DNA of 64,000 bases from Talinum fruticosum (taxonomy: Eukaryota > Streptophyta > Magnoliopsida > Caryophyllales > Talinaceae), in the NCBI GenBank assembly GCA_021018815.1, contig JAITYX010000011.1, positions 7,082,501 to 7,146,500 on the forward strand, given 5' to 3'. A program made the position numbers and the translations under genes. Of the stretch, positions 12,301 to 24,611 are shown one piece after another; positions within the stretch are counted from its first letter, which is position 1; each line of letters opens with the position of its first letter. The notes beneath the pieces were generated by a model that saw nothing but the letters and a program-made list of their open reading frames with translations, was not told the origin of the DNA and searched no databases.

Positions 12301-12987
12301 GACATCTATATCAACAATTGGAAACAAAAAAATAATTATGACATTATCATTCACAATTAGAACAAAAACTTCAATTAAACCCACATTTCAAAAATTTAAA
12401 CCTAACACTTGAAATTCTAAACCCTAGATTTTTGCTAGAAGCACAAACTTGATAATTTAATAATGAAAAACTAAATACTCACCTCGGAATGTGCAATTAA
12501 TCCACAAAATTCATCTCTTTTGCAACCCGGATGAAGTTTTAACCACAAACTCGGATCTCACACCACAACCGCCTTCCGCCGAGGCCCAATTTCGCTTCTT
12601 CGCCAACTAAAATTGCTCGATTGACCACTTAATAAAAGGGAGAAAGAGAAGCTTTCTCAATTAATCTTCAATGGTGTCGTTCTTCTCGAACCCTAAACCC
12701 AAATGAAGTACTTCACTTCGAAAGGTGAGATTGATGAGGAAAACAAAGGGGAGAAGCATTTGATGTTTTCTCTTTCAAGGCACCAATTACTAATGGGGTA
12801 ACAAAATCATTCTATTTTAAAAATAAGGGACAAACTTGTCCTTTTACAATTCTTATTAGCTCTTCGCCGTTTTTTATCTTAAATATTTTTTATCTCTAAA
12901 TCTAGTGTGGGTAAAAATAAATACCAATTCCTGGAGGGTTTATAAATAATTCCTAAATATCTCAAGGGAGATAAATGTTAATATTCC

Positions 12988-13106
<119 letters not shown>

Positions 13107-13387
13107 GATACTTTTGAGCATATAAAATCATTACATTTTCCCATTAACTACAATTAATATATTTGTGTAGTAAATAAGTTTGAATATTAGAGTGAATGAA
13201 AGAAAAATAAACCTTAAAAAATATGCTCTTGACCCGTTTATTGGGTCGACTAGAAATTGAAAAAATGAAATACACTTGTCTATGTTTCATCCTAACTTAA
13301 AATACACTTGGCTGTTTTCGTCATTCAAATACATCTAACTCTATTACAGTGCACCTGTCTAAATCGATAGGTTTACTTGTGATTGTT

Positions 13388-13429
13388 ACATGTGCCCTTT
13401 TACCTTTTCAAAATCAAAAGGGCACATGT
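13388..13429. repeat. Perfect 14-base inverted repeat
   Basis: ACATGTGCCCTTTT (13388-13401) and its exact reverse complement (13416-13429) are separated by 14 bases. It lies about 50 bases beyond the last readable part of the MuDR-type transposase remnant at 13478-14362. Confidence 0.8.
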
Positions 13430-13477
13430 GTGCTCATTGTGCAAGGTCTTCACTTGAAAAGTGAGCTCCTTTTCAAC

Positions 13478-14362
13478 CTAAGAAACATATAACATCCATT
13501 TACAACCTTTCTCCAAGTAGTTGCATTGTATTCTAATGAGGTCACTCTCGATAAACCTCAAATGCCACCTATTAACAATCTTGTAATGATCAATTGCTTG
13601 CTTAGCCTCTTTCTTGTCTTTGAATTTTATCCCCACATACAACGCAACTTTGTCTATACATGACCTAGCTTTGTATGTGGCATACCTAACCTTCTTTTTT
13701 ATGTTTCTTTCTCCTAGGAACCTACTTCCCCTTCTCCTTATCACCCTTACATTTAGAGGGCTTATGACTCTCACTAACAAGACTATCAGGGTGAAAGGAA
13801 TCATTGTATCTCTCTAAGCTATCTTCTCAATCCTTATTGCTTTCAAATGCCCAGCTTCACCTCTTATTGTTATTTCATCTTTCCTCTTTTTTTTTCCTAA
13901 TCTTATGTTCATTAATTCTTCATCAATTTGTTCATCATTATCACCCTCAACCTCACCATCAGATTCCTCATTATTATTAAATTCCTCCTCAGAAAAATAA
14001 ACCTCCACATACTTATTCTCAACATACTCTACTTTGAATTCATCATCAAAAGCATCCTTGTGCTCTACATATAAATCAACATGAGGGTACCTCTCACACA
14101 ATCCGATAAGATCCCTAATTTTAAAGTCGAAACCAAACTCTCTTTAAATGCTACATCTGGCCTACCAAAATGAATTATTTTAATCATTTTCTCTGCATAA
14201 CCTAACATAATCACTTCATCCTTTGTGTTTCCTACTCTTATGTAATCAAGATTCATCTTAGTCACAGTTAACTCTCACAAGATACTGAAAAGATGGTTCA
14301 GACTCAAAATGTCACCTATGATTAACATGCAACACTGCACTTTTGCCATTATCATCGCCCAT
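13478..14362 (-). pseudogene. Second MuDR-type transposase N-terminal remnant
   Basis: An ATG at 14362 opens MGDDNGKSAV but meets stops at once. Later frames give a long acidic linker (13814-14101, rich in E and D, ending in basic KKKRKDE) and then the MuDR DNA-binding domain (13478-13804): GIKFKDKKEAKQAIDHYKIV, HLRFIESDLIRIQCNY and a CKWMLYVS ending. This matches the plug domain that precedes the MULE catalytic core, but no catalytic part follows, so the copy is truncated at its 3' side. It differs from the transposase in the 7.8-13.0 kb element. Confidence 0.72.
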
Positions 14363-15595
14363 TCTGCATAATTATAAATAAATAAAATATTAAAACCTAA
14401 TTCACCGCCTAATCCCCATAAAATAGAGCATTAGGGTTTATACAAGGGAGTTCTTTAGATTTCCATGTTCATCAGACATTTGCATTAGTTATAGTAGATG
14501 GAAATTTTCACTCTTTAACCATTTTCGAAACCTTTAAACAAAAATTCAACACTTAAAACACAAAAATCTTCTTTAAAATTCAAAATTCAAAATTTACCAA
14601 AACCCTAAAACTTATTTGATGGAAACAATGATGGTTTCACGCAATCAGCAACTCCCGTTGTCATAATCCCTTCACCGATCTTCACTGTCTACAACGTTGT
14701 CCTCGTTGATTCAATGAAGATTCTAGGGTTCCATCATCACTCAAGTGAGAGAGAGGTAGAGCAAGACCGAGTTCTGCAAGGTTTGGAGGGAATGGAATAG
14801 GGAAAATATTGCTTGACTTCTCATTTTTCTTTAATTTTCCACTTGAAGTCAACATACACACTTAGTCAAACAAATTTTATAAAATGTAACCGACAACTGT
14901 CAGTTAAAGGGCATATTAATTTCACTTTAACAAGTTGGCATCGAAAGGTAGCGAATTAAGTGTGTGACATTCCAAATGAAATTGCCAAGTTTAGAGGCAT
15001 TTCTTGCTAAGATCTCTTCGTCAGTTGGGTGGATCTCAACTTCTTTATGTCAAAGGGTAGAATGTTCGTCAAGTAGTGGCTTTACTTATCGGGAGTTCTT
15101 GACATATCTTTTATTTTGTTTACTTCTTCAAATATCTCTCAAATTTGTTTACCATTTTGCAATTAGCCTTCTTAAAAAATGGCTACTTTGTTTTAGTTTT
15201 TCCGGAAATGTGAAGTCTGATCTAAAGTGGTGGAAATTGATATCAAAAGTCTAGTCCTCCGTAACATAAAATATGCATGGCTCTTGCATTATCATAGATT
15301 AGTGATGAAGGAATTCATTTGATAAAATGGTACAGCAGAATCTTGAGAAAGTACCCAGTTCATAAATATCCTAGGAAACTTCCTCAAAGACACGAGCTAA
15401 TATATACTTGTGCTTCTTTCTTTACTTTTGAGTGAGACTCAGCGATCCAACCATAAAAATCATAGGCCATTTTCAGACAAGTGTGCTCAATCAGCAACAG
15501 CAAAAGTGTAACTCTCTTTCATGATGTGATGCCTCCAAATTTGCAACAAACTTTCCTATGAATCAATGCTATGGAACTGCCGGTGCATCTTGTTA
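14363..15595. other. Intergenic sequence 3' of APX6
   Basis: It contains the leader side of the MULE remnant and the presumed 3' untranslated region of APX6 (just below 15596). The short frame at 14964-15254 shows no domain I recognise. Confidence 0.4.
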
Positions 15596-18500
15596 TCATG
15601 AAGCTTTCCACCTTGCACCTGAATTGACCAGCTTGATGTAGGCATTCTTAAAATCCTCGAAGAACAAATCCTGATTGTCGGCGTATTTTGTAATCCATCT
15701 AAACGAATGATCAGATCCGGAAGGCATAAGAAGCAACAAGAAGCAAAAATAAATAGAAACATTCAAATAGAAACTTTCAAAGTGCAAGAATAAGGTCCAC
15801 AAGACAAAGGAACTCAATTCCATGTCGCCTCCGATGGAGGTTCCCGTGTTACATCTGAGGCATTGAGTCGAGCCCTGCCCCAACCTAGTCTTGACCCACT
15901 CTCTAGGGACCTAAGTAGTGCTAGTCTTGAGTGAGAATGTCTTGCCAAAGAGAATTGCAAGGACAAAGGAGAAAGGTGGCTGGGTGATACAAGTAACCCA
16001 ACAAAAAAATATCGATCTCATGGTGAGACCATCTCATTTGAGAATTAGTGTACTTGTATTATGCAGTTATTGTGACCTAAACTGTCTAATGTTGATGTGG
16101 AATCAGATACAATTACAAACTTTAATATTTTGGAAAATTTGTCATCAAAATTGCAAGGATGATGTTTAGCTTATTTCAATTCTGTAACACTATATAGCAA
16201 AGTGACCTACAAATGTCAAGTTGCCTTCCTCATAAACTGAAAACAATAAGCCTGAAAAAGCACCATAATTGGCACTAATTGGGTATGGCTCTAGTGTGAT
16301 GATATCAACCCCCCAAAAAAGGAATAAGTGAAGGCAGACAGCTTCTTTTTGGTAGGGTTTAACTATAGAAATTATTCGATGAAGTCTTCATCTTTAGGTA
16401 TTTAGCAACAGACCTTAAGCACTCTTCATCCTCTACAACTGCACGATCTGAAGGAAGTCCAATCATACTTGACATTCCACCTGCATCAATGGAATTAACA
16501 TTGCTAAAGAGCTTATAGAGAATGCTATGGAAATTGTCCTAATTCATGAGTATTACACTTCATGTACAGATGCAATGCTCAAACCTAAAGCCACAGCAAC
16601 CACAACCACCTCCGCTATGCATAGAAATATAGGTCTACAAAGCTAGTTCGGTCAATGAAAACAGTACAGTAAATCTACCTTAAATTTTCGTTAAGCCTGT
16701 CTCCGATACAAGCTTTTACCTCTCAGTTGGATTCAAATAAGCAGACATTATGCTAATAATCTTTGAAGGTTAGAAATATCACTTGCATACTAGCCATGCT
16801 GCCTTGTTAATTTTGACTGTTTGGCTACTAATACACCTCAGAAATGAACATGTCACTTATAGATAGGGCATGTTTTTACATAGACATAGCCTGAAAGGGC
16901 TAGAAATGGCAGTTCATACATAATGTCGGATGCATCTAAAGCTTAAGTAAGAACACCAATTGAAAGCAATAAAGCCCCTTAAAGGACAACCTAGCGATAA
17001 GGTACTCAGCTTCACAAGGAAGTCCAATGTTCAATAGTCCATAAGGTTGTGGGGGTAACATTCAACCCCCTCCCCCTACACCAGATAAGGAAGAAAGAGT
17101 AGCAGCCTATTGCTTGATGTGATTATATAAGGTAATTCCTTCTTTATGCAACTCTTTTCGCTTCAAGGGATTTACCAACCATGCATTGGAATATCAAAAA
17201 AGTAGGGAGTAAGCTGAATAACCTGATGACATCCATGGCTTGTCCACGAGTACTTTGTAGTATGCATTGTCAAATACAGTGGGATTTCCGAAACCTTTAC
17301 TCCCAAGAGTATGGGCTCCCGACAGTGCAATGAGTTCCTGTGTCCTGTCCACAATGTATGGTAATGCACACTTTACAATAAGATCAATGAGGAATGCAAA
17401 GGATAGAGAACGAGTTTAGTAAGTCCTGCTTGCAAATGCATATGAAAATGTTTTACATCTTTAGAATAGCACACAAAGTGATCCTTATGAGGCCAGCAGT
17501 TTTGGCGGGCTCAAAATTTGATCCTTGTGATAATAACCTGCTGATCCTGTCCTCAGTGATGCTCAGTACATTTGACCAAACTGGCTAACCCCAAGAGTTC
17601 TAGTGGGGTTTAGTTTTTGTCAAGGCCTATGCCAACACCAATAATATATCCCGATATCCCACAAGCGCGACATGTGTGTGGGTCAGATATATCCAACCTC
17701 ATCCCTAAAGAGTAGAGAGGCTACTTCCATTAGATCCTAGATTAAAAAGGCATTAACTGCTAATGACTTCACAATAGAAGTAATAGTGCTTCTAACCCAA
17801 AGCTGATAAAATTGCTGAAAAACAAATTTTACAGCTATCCAAATTTTGAGAATGCATTTGCGGAAAAAAAAACCTTTAAAATATAGTGACAAAGCTGATG
17901 TTGATTTTGAAGAAAATAACATGTGATGTACATGCACAACATTATATCCCAATGCAAGCTTGAATATTGTAGCCATCCGATCATTGACCTCAAGTATATT
18001 AACCAAAATAATAACTTCCTCAACAACAGCAATTTTTATAGTAAGATACAGGCAAGGGAAATGAGGCTTTTCAACATGGTAAGCAATTACAATATGAGTC
18101 ACATTAGTGACATGTTAAGTAACTTGGACAGGTGCTTTCAACTTAAAGAACTATGTAAAATATTCAACACTTCGACTTGGGTACGAACACTGGACACACC
18201 CTTATTAGAAACTTGTACCAAGTTTGGGTAACATAGGTGCCATAAATTTGAGAACTGGACCTTCATATATGGCTTAATTAGAACATACCATGGTACTACA
18301 TTTACTGAATATTCAATTTGAAAGATTTCATCAAGATGTGTGCACTCACGAAAAGCCTTTTCGTTGAAAGTTTTCCTTCAATCTTGGTGCATCGAGGGAT
18401 TCCTCAGGCAGTTTCCCTTCAGGATCAGGAGTCCTGCAAAAGAACAATATTGACATTTCTACTACCAAATTTGTAAGGGCTGCTGCTTTCTGAATTTCAC

Positions 18501-21199
18501 AAATTGGGCTCAACAGGAATCACCATGCAGAACAATATTGTTTACAGGGACTCTTCAAGGGATTAAAGAATAGAAAATATATATTAGAAAGTGATAGAGT
18601 TACAGTGAATCAAGTCTGCCTAGCCGAACAGAGATCTCTGGACCTCCGCATATCGAGACTGCCTCAGCTCCAGCCACTGCTATAATGTCTGCCCATGACG
18701 CTGTATAGGAGACATGCCAGCCAAGTTGTTAACCTGACTGCATAAAATGATAATTTACAAACACATTAATTTCAAAACTCGAAAACTTTCGAACCTGTAT
18801 GTTTCTCATCGACCACATTCTTGGCTTTCTCAAGAATCTAAAACAGGCATCCGTCAAGGAGTTAGCTGGGGTGATGTCATGTTCATGTTGATTAGAGTAT
18901 GCTTAATAAGCATATAGGATTTTACATTTTTAAAATATGTAGAATTACGTACATATTAAGTTGTCAGATGTGCTCAAGAATCATGATGATGTACATGCAT
19001 ATGTGGATAAATAAAAATTGCTCCAAACACTTTGTGAGTAATGGGGGTTGTTGAGCAAGAAAGCATACCTTTAAAGATTTCTTCAGTCCTTTATTCTCAG
19101 GTCTGTCAAGTTCATAAATTATAGAGCCATTCATACCCCCTGCATAGAACAGAAGCCATACTGCTATAAGCTATACTAGATACATAGCTCTCTTCCATTG
19201 CTTTGAGAAAAGAAGGGGAGGGGGCACCAAAGTGCAAATCTGAGTGCTATGATTGGCTATTAAGAGTTCCAGTTTCCTCTTGGCATTGGAGAGCTGGAGT
19301 CTATAAAAACCAATGAAACCAGTCTCCAGAGAGCCACTTAGGACAAAGTACAACATTACATGTTCAATAAATCAGGTAATGAAAACCTCTGCCATATATT
19401 TACTCTCTTGTGTTTCACCAGATTCTACATTCTTAGGAATTTCTAAGTGTACCAACTGAACTGCTAACAAGGCCTGTCTGGCATATCCTGTTCCTTTTTT
19501 ATCAAATTTTATAGTGACAAAGATTATATAAAATCTGATTTGAAATGCCAGATTGTAGAAAACTATCCATGAATACCAGAGTTTTCACGGCTTTCAAAGG
19601 TTCCTGCATCATGAAAAACAAGGCGAAGTACACCAGCAGCCTTGCCTTTAGTTAAAACCTTCCTTATCTCATCCTTTATGATGAGGTATTCAGGAGCTCC
19701 CAGCCTGCAAGTTGGACAGCATAAAGTAAATAGCAGAGCAGAGGTAATGATTTTGGAATAGTCCAGAATAATGGCTAAAATAAAGGCATGAGAGAATTTG
19801 AAATACATAGAGGCCTGAAAATGAGAACTTGACAAACTTCTTTTGGTATTGCAAATGTTCAGACTACAAAATTCAAAGATAGTCAATTACAACACTCAAA
19901 GCATGATCAGAATCTGTGTTAGTCCAGCCGTATCTCGTAACCTGTTTACATCTTATCCAAATTCACGACAAACTCTATTGTTTGAGATTATAGAAAATGT
20001 AGTGCATTACGTTATCAGATTCGTTGACATTACAGGACTAGATGTGCATAAAACAACTTATTTCCGAAAGTTCATCCTAATATAAATAAGGCATATCCAT
20101 TTTCCTGAATCAACAATGACAACCCCAGCAAGAAAATGAAGAATTAACTAAGCAATCAAATATAGGGCAACCGAAACATCAAATGCAGACCTTGCAGAGA
20201 GTCAGAGTTCATCCTAGTATAACAGAACACAACAAAAACTATACTCACTCTTCTGCTTTAACTTGAAAATCCTTGCTGTACTCTCGCAATGGAGAAATGA
20301 AAGGCAGAGTTGTGGAAAGAAGTAAGAGCCCTCTTCTTCCACATGTTTCGAATTTGCCAATACTATCTGTCATCATTCAAGCACAATACAAAATCTAGTA
20401 TGAAAATGTTTAACCATGGGTTCCAAAAAGAAACTTTTAAAAAATACAGAATGTCAAGCACAATGCTCCAAAAGGTCTTTAACATAACCACAATTCAATT
20501 CCATCTTTGCAGAAAAAACACAAGGACAAACAACAGCCCAATAATTTATTTTGCATGTGTTTTTCAAGAATTTTCATCAAATATACCCCTCATATAAAAA
20601 ACAATTGTCATGTTTATAGTATTTCTTTAAAGCTCTGCCATTGGAGTATTAAAATGGAGTTGTCAGCATGCATTTGAGATGAACTAATGCCAATTAATTG
20701 CAAGTTTTTCAATTTCCCAATAGAGAGTGGGGAGAAAAATATCAAGCATAAAAATAAAACACATCTGATCAATTTAAAACAGATATCTTTTACTTCAGCG
20801 CAATTTTGCAGTATAATATATGAGGTAGATGCAGTAAATAGTAATAATAAAAGAAAAACGGCATATGGTTATCATTCAGTTCAACCAAACCACACCTTCC
20901 ATTTAAAAAAAAATGCCTAACGAACACTTTGTAGCTCAAGTGCGAAAACTGAAAAACGCAACGCCTTCAATCAGGGAAAAAAAAAAGCCGGTAAAAAGTT
21001 GAATCTCAGAAGCGCTGGAATTATCATTACCGGGCGGAGTCGCGCAGGCCGAAGTAAGAAATCGAGGAGTTTTGGTGCCGAATTGGACCGTTACAAACGG
21101 AGATTTGACGGGAAATTTGAATTTAATAGCGGGAGAAGACGAGAGAGATGCGGAGTAGTTGCAGCAGAGCAGTGACGCTTCCCCGCCGGTGTTCGTCAT
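15596..21199 (-). CDS. APX6: Ascorbate peroxidase-related protein, chloroplastic (APX6/APx-R)
   Basis: Ten exons, all with GT-AG borders and matching phases: 21199-21031, 20366-20249, 19704-19577, 19139-19069, 18837-18795, 18700-18604, 18433-18350, 17344-17223, 16480-16414, 15698-15596. They total 1002 bases for 333 residues; from memory the Arabidopsis protein has about 329. The start MTNTGGEASL opens a serine-rich, acid-poor N-terminus typical of a plastid transit peptide. The class I haem peroxidase fold follows: distal site RLVFHDAGT (R123, F126, H127), SWADIIAVAG, proximal LIALSGAHTLG (H248), and LPSD (D289), which is the proximal His partner. The distal tryptophan of true ascorbate peroxidases is Phe here, the proximal-side Trp is missing from the GFGNPTVFDNAYY segment, and the Arg after the proximal His that binds ascorbate is absent. 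This is the APx-R signature, so peroxide is the likely substrate but ascorbate use is doubtful. Confidence 0.95.
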
Positions 21200-21697
21200 C
21201 GACAACCAACGGTCTAAAATATCTGATCTTTTCTTTCCTTTTTTTTCTTTTACCTTTTCTTTTAACAACCATCTAATTGAATTTCTAGTTCACTAGTGGG
21301 TAGACGGGGACGGTTTAAATATGAGTAAGATGTAATTAATATAAGTTGGATGTATTTTATATTTAACCGATGTCGGGTTAACTTAACAGGTTGAAAGTAC
21401 CTTTTTATTAATTATTTTTTTGTTAATTATAAAAAATTAATATATTTTTTGCTTAAAATTGCTCATAATTGTACGAAAAGTATAATATTTGTATTTTCTA
21501 AAAAGAGTATTAAAAAATATTCAAAATATTAATAATGATATTTGTGTGAAAATCTCATTGAGTCGGGTGACTTCATTGCTTGACCCGTTTAAATAAGGCT
21601 AATGAAAAGTTGAGTTAATAATGGGTTGAATAATAATGAAGTGTTACGTTGATAGCTTGTTTAAGGTTTCAATATCTATTTCACCTCTTCTACTACG
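21200..21697. other. APX6 upstream region
   Basis: Promoter and leader DNA of APX6 with A/T-rich flanks. It holds scattered GGGTTGA/TCAACCC-like motifs, which also occur beyond 21863, so a larger repeat may surround the MITE at 21698-21862. No gene is seen. Confidence 0.4.
21314..21323 (-). promoter_or_regulatory. Possible TATA element of APX6
   Basis: On the minus strand ATATTTAAAC lies about 115 bases upstream of the APX6 start codon, in otherwise purine-rich leader sequence. Spacing suits a TATA box with a short leader, but nothing confirms the transcription start. Confidence 0.35.
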
Positions 21698-21862
21698 CTA
21701 AGGCTCTGTTCCTTTTTTGTTGTAAGGTTGTAAGGAATTGTAAGTTTCTGTTGATGTAAGGAGTTGTAAAATAATTATAAAGTTAGTTATAAAAAGTTAT
21801 GCTATAAGAAGTTGTCGAAACTGTAAGGTTGTAAGATAAAATTAAATGGAATAAGGCCTAAG
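21698..21862. repeat. TTGTAAG-filled MITE, copy B
   Basis: The left end CTAAGGCTCTGTTCC pairs with the right end, whose reverse complement reads CTTAGGCCTTATTCC (11 of 15). Between them are degenerate TTGTAAG units. It belongs to the same family as copies at 6882, 57744 and 58198. Confidence 0.65.
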
Positions 21863-22062
21863 GAGGGTTTTATGCATATTTACTCCATTTTAAAATAGAT
21901 CGAAAAAGGGTTGACTTAAGTAGGCTCATCCAACCCATTTTATTCACTAGGAAAAATTTAACTTTGTTTTAACCTCGACCTATTGGCTATCCTAGGCACT
22001 ATGGTTCACGTACGGTTAAAACAGTTTCAAACAAATGAAAATTAGAGGTTTACAATAGGATT

Positions 22063-22210
22063 TTTAAAATATAATAATCCAAACTTTGGCGTATTTGGAA
22101 ACTAATAATATGAACTTAAGAAATTGTCCTTCTTCCTTTAAAATATAATAATCCAAACTTTGACGTATTTGGAAACTAATACTATGAACTTAAGAAATTG
22201 TCCTTCTTCC
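22063..22210. repeat. 74-base tandem duplication
   Basis: Copy 1 (22063-22136) and copy 2 (22137-22210) are adjacent and differ at only two positions that I can find (G/A and A/C). The high identity points to a recent duplication. Confidence 0.95.
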
Positions 22211-23200
22211 TCTGAACCAGGAGGTTTGCCTAAAAGAGTCTATCTACATCGGTTACAAGAAAGCAAAACTACCACAATGCATTCGTAGATAGGACTTTGC
22301 CCACATTCCTTCCTTGACGCTATTCTTCTTATTTATTAAAAATTCTAATAAATAATATTTTTTAAAATCAAGACTTCCCTTTCTTTAAAAAAGTTAGTGA
22401 TCTTCCATTGAACTATATTATGTTTTTTGCCTCTAATGAACTATATTTTTTATGCTTACTATTTCCATCATCCCACCACCAAGTTTGACTCGACGGAAGG
22501 ATGACATGACAAGTGGAGGAATCCACTCGTATTTGCAGAGCATTTAAAAAAATTATTATTAAAAAATAGCAGGAACTAATATATTTTTTTTATAAAAAGA
22601 AATTCACCTCCCTGTCTCGCTCTCTCCTTTTTCCTCAACGATAGATGACCCCACCACCATGAGTATTAGTACATGCACCCTCCACCAACGCGATTGCTAG
22701 ATCCCACAAGAGCTCCAGCTGGTGGCGAACGTATTTTTACCTTTATCCCGTAGCCACCACGTGCCCCCAACATCCATCTTTCTCCTTCTTATATCAAACC
22801 CTAACTCTAATTGCTCATCACCCGACCCAATATCCGGAAGACCATGGTTTTGTAACTCTTATATGGAAACTTGCATCTCCTAACCCCGATTTTACATTTT
22901 CAACAATATTGGCAACGAATTTGGTGGTTAAGTTGGGTCAAAGAGAACATAATGAATTTTGATGGTCGGAGAGCGAAATTAAAATTGTGAATCATGAGTA
23001 ATGAAGGAAATAAAGAGGGAGGGTAGCGAGTTGGGAAGAGGGCCATTGTCGAGGAGGCGGGTAGCGGTGCTTATAACCCAAAGCTTATAGGGTAGCATGT
23101 GAAGTGATGGAAGGGAATGGGGGTAGGAAGGGGAAAGAGGAAGGGTCCTTTTTGCGAGCACATCTTTTGTATGGAAGCTTGTATAGAGTCTCTCTCTCTC

Positions 23201-23216
23201 ACAGCCACCCACACAC

Positions 23217-23252
<36 letters not shown>

Positions 23253-23313
23253 CCACACACACACACACATACATACATATACACACACGCACACACGGAC
23301 ACACACACACACT
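23201..23313. repeat. (AC)n microsatellite, interrupted
   Basis: AC/CA dinucleotides over about 113 bases, with interruptions by GC, GG and AT steps. Reading frames across it give His-Thr or Val-Cys runs and are not genes. Confidence 0.95.
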
Positions 23314-24029
23314 CTTTTCAAAGTTCAAACCCGTTTTAGACAAACAACCATGGTTATGAAAGCTTATTTATTTTAGTTTTTCAAAGCTTATAGTCTTAGT
23401 TGTTTGGTGGTCAATGAGGACTTTAGGAGATAAATGAAGATTAAACAAGATATTGATGTTGATATACAAACACTTCTTTTTCTATATTATTTTTATTTCA
23501 ATTTTTTGGGTTGGAGAAAGAATGAAACTATAGTAAGGTTTGCAAATCGATCAAAGAAAATATGGAGAGAGAAAGTGGGGGAAGAGAGAAATAACAATTT
23601 GAAACCCATGACTCCGGATAAAATTTGAGTTTTTATCCGGGAAGATAATGATGTGACATTATCCGAGTAAATACCGTCGATTGCGGTTATTTGGTGCAAT
23701 CTAGAGGACCATGCCTTTTTTTATTATTGTTATTAAAAATTATCATTATAATTATTATTATATGGTAAAAAATTTCTAATTAAAAAAGGTATTAACAAAT
23801 AGAAGTAATTATTATTAAAATAAGGTTAATGTGAACAAATAAAAAGTTCCTTTTCTTTGTTTTTTTATAATGTTATGATAATACACAAGGATATAAATAA
23901 TTTTTCAAATATAAATTAATGAAGGGATGTTTTTGTTAAAAAATATAAAACGCTACTTTTAAATGTGAAAAGCTAATATTCTTAACTTTTCGAAACACTA
24001 CTTAAAACGTTATAAGCTAATGCAAATGT

Positions 24030-24611
24030 TAGTTAAAACTAGACCTGGCAAAACCGATCCAAACCGAACGGGTCAACCCGAACGACCCGAAACCCAAACC
24101 GAACCGACATCCGAAACAGCTTGAACCGATTTTGACCCGAAAATCAAAATGAACCGACCCGAACCGAACCGACCCGAAATCTAATAAACCCGATTCCAAC
24201 CCGAACCAAAATGACCCGAACCGAAACCGAACCGAACCGAAATGACCCGAACCGAATTAGACCCAAATCGATTTAATCTAAATAAAAGTGACCCAACCCA
24301 CATTTTTTTGAGGATGGACTTTTGTGCCTATAGTGGCACAATTTTGAATCGATTTTGACCCAAAAAGTGACCCGATTACGACTCGATCCGAAATTAACCC
24401 GAATTGAACCCGAACGAGATTGACCCGAAATTGAACCGAACCGAAGTTGACCCGAACCGAAACGAACCGGACCCGAACGAGATCGACCCGAAGTTGACCC
24501 GAACCCGAAACCGAACCAAACCCAAACAAGATCGACCCGAAATTAACCCGAACCGAACTAACCCGAACCGAACCCGAACCGAATGACCCGATTGCCAGGT
24601 ATAGTTAAAAC
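24030..24611. repeat. Small element filled with degenerate GACCCGAACCGAA repeats
   Basis: The termini are TAGACCTGGCAA at 24040 and TTGCCAGGTA ending at 24601, an imperfect inverted repeat. A ten-base direct repeat TAGTTAAAAC flanks it (24030-24039 and 24602-24611), as expected for a target-site duplication; alternatively the inverted repeat extends to CTAKACCTGGCAA with a shorter TTAAAA duplication. Much of the interior is built from degenerate GACCCGA/CCGAAC units. It carries no gene, so it would need a transposase from elsewhere. Confidence 0.68.

Larger units (their letters stand above)
7778..12983. mobile_element. MuDR-like (MULE) DNA transposon, decayed, about 5.2 kb
   Basis: The two ends carry long inverted repeats. 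The core at 7815-7846 matches the reverse complement of 12910-12941 at 31 of 32 positions, and weaker similarity extends outward to about 7778 and 12983. Inside, MURA-type transposase remnants run on the minus strand from the right end (9290-12300). A separate frame with a GRF-zinc-finger-like segment and a membrane anchor runs on the plus strand from the left end (8504-8926). Convergent genes entering from each terminus are the layout of maize MuDR. I could not fix a 9-base target duplication. Multiple frame breaks indicate loss of autonomous activity. Confidence 0.8.
21863..24029. other. Intergenic sequence with tandem and dinucleotide repeats
   Basis: No supportable gene. Frames at 22979-23376 are translations of the CA array or its flanks. 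The stretch also contains the 74-base tandem duplication and several A/T-rich runs listed separately. Confidence 0.4.

Noticed and set aside
15900..16169. Plus-strand frame of 83 residues
   Set aside because: It overlaps an APX6 intron on the opposite strand and shows no domain.
17737..18231. Frames of 65-121 residues in APX6 introns
   Set aside because: They lie inside the intron between exons at 18350 and 17344 and have no domain.
22979..23376. Overlapping frames of 80-109 residues rich in Cys-Val or His-Thr
   Set aside because: They are translations of the (AC)n array on both strands.
24278..24586. Frames on both strands in the GACCCGAACCGAA block
   Set aside because: They are products of the hexamer repeat, not genes.
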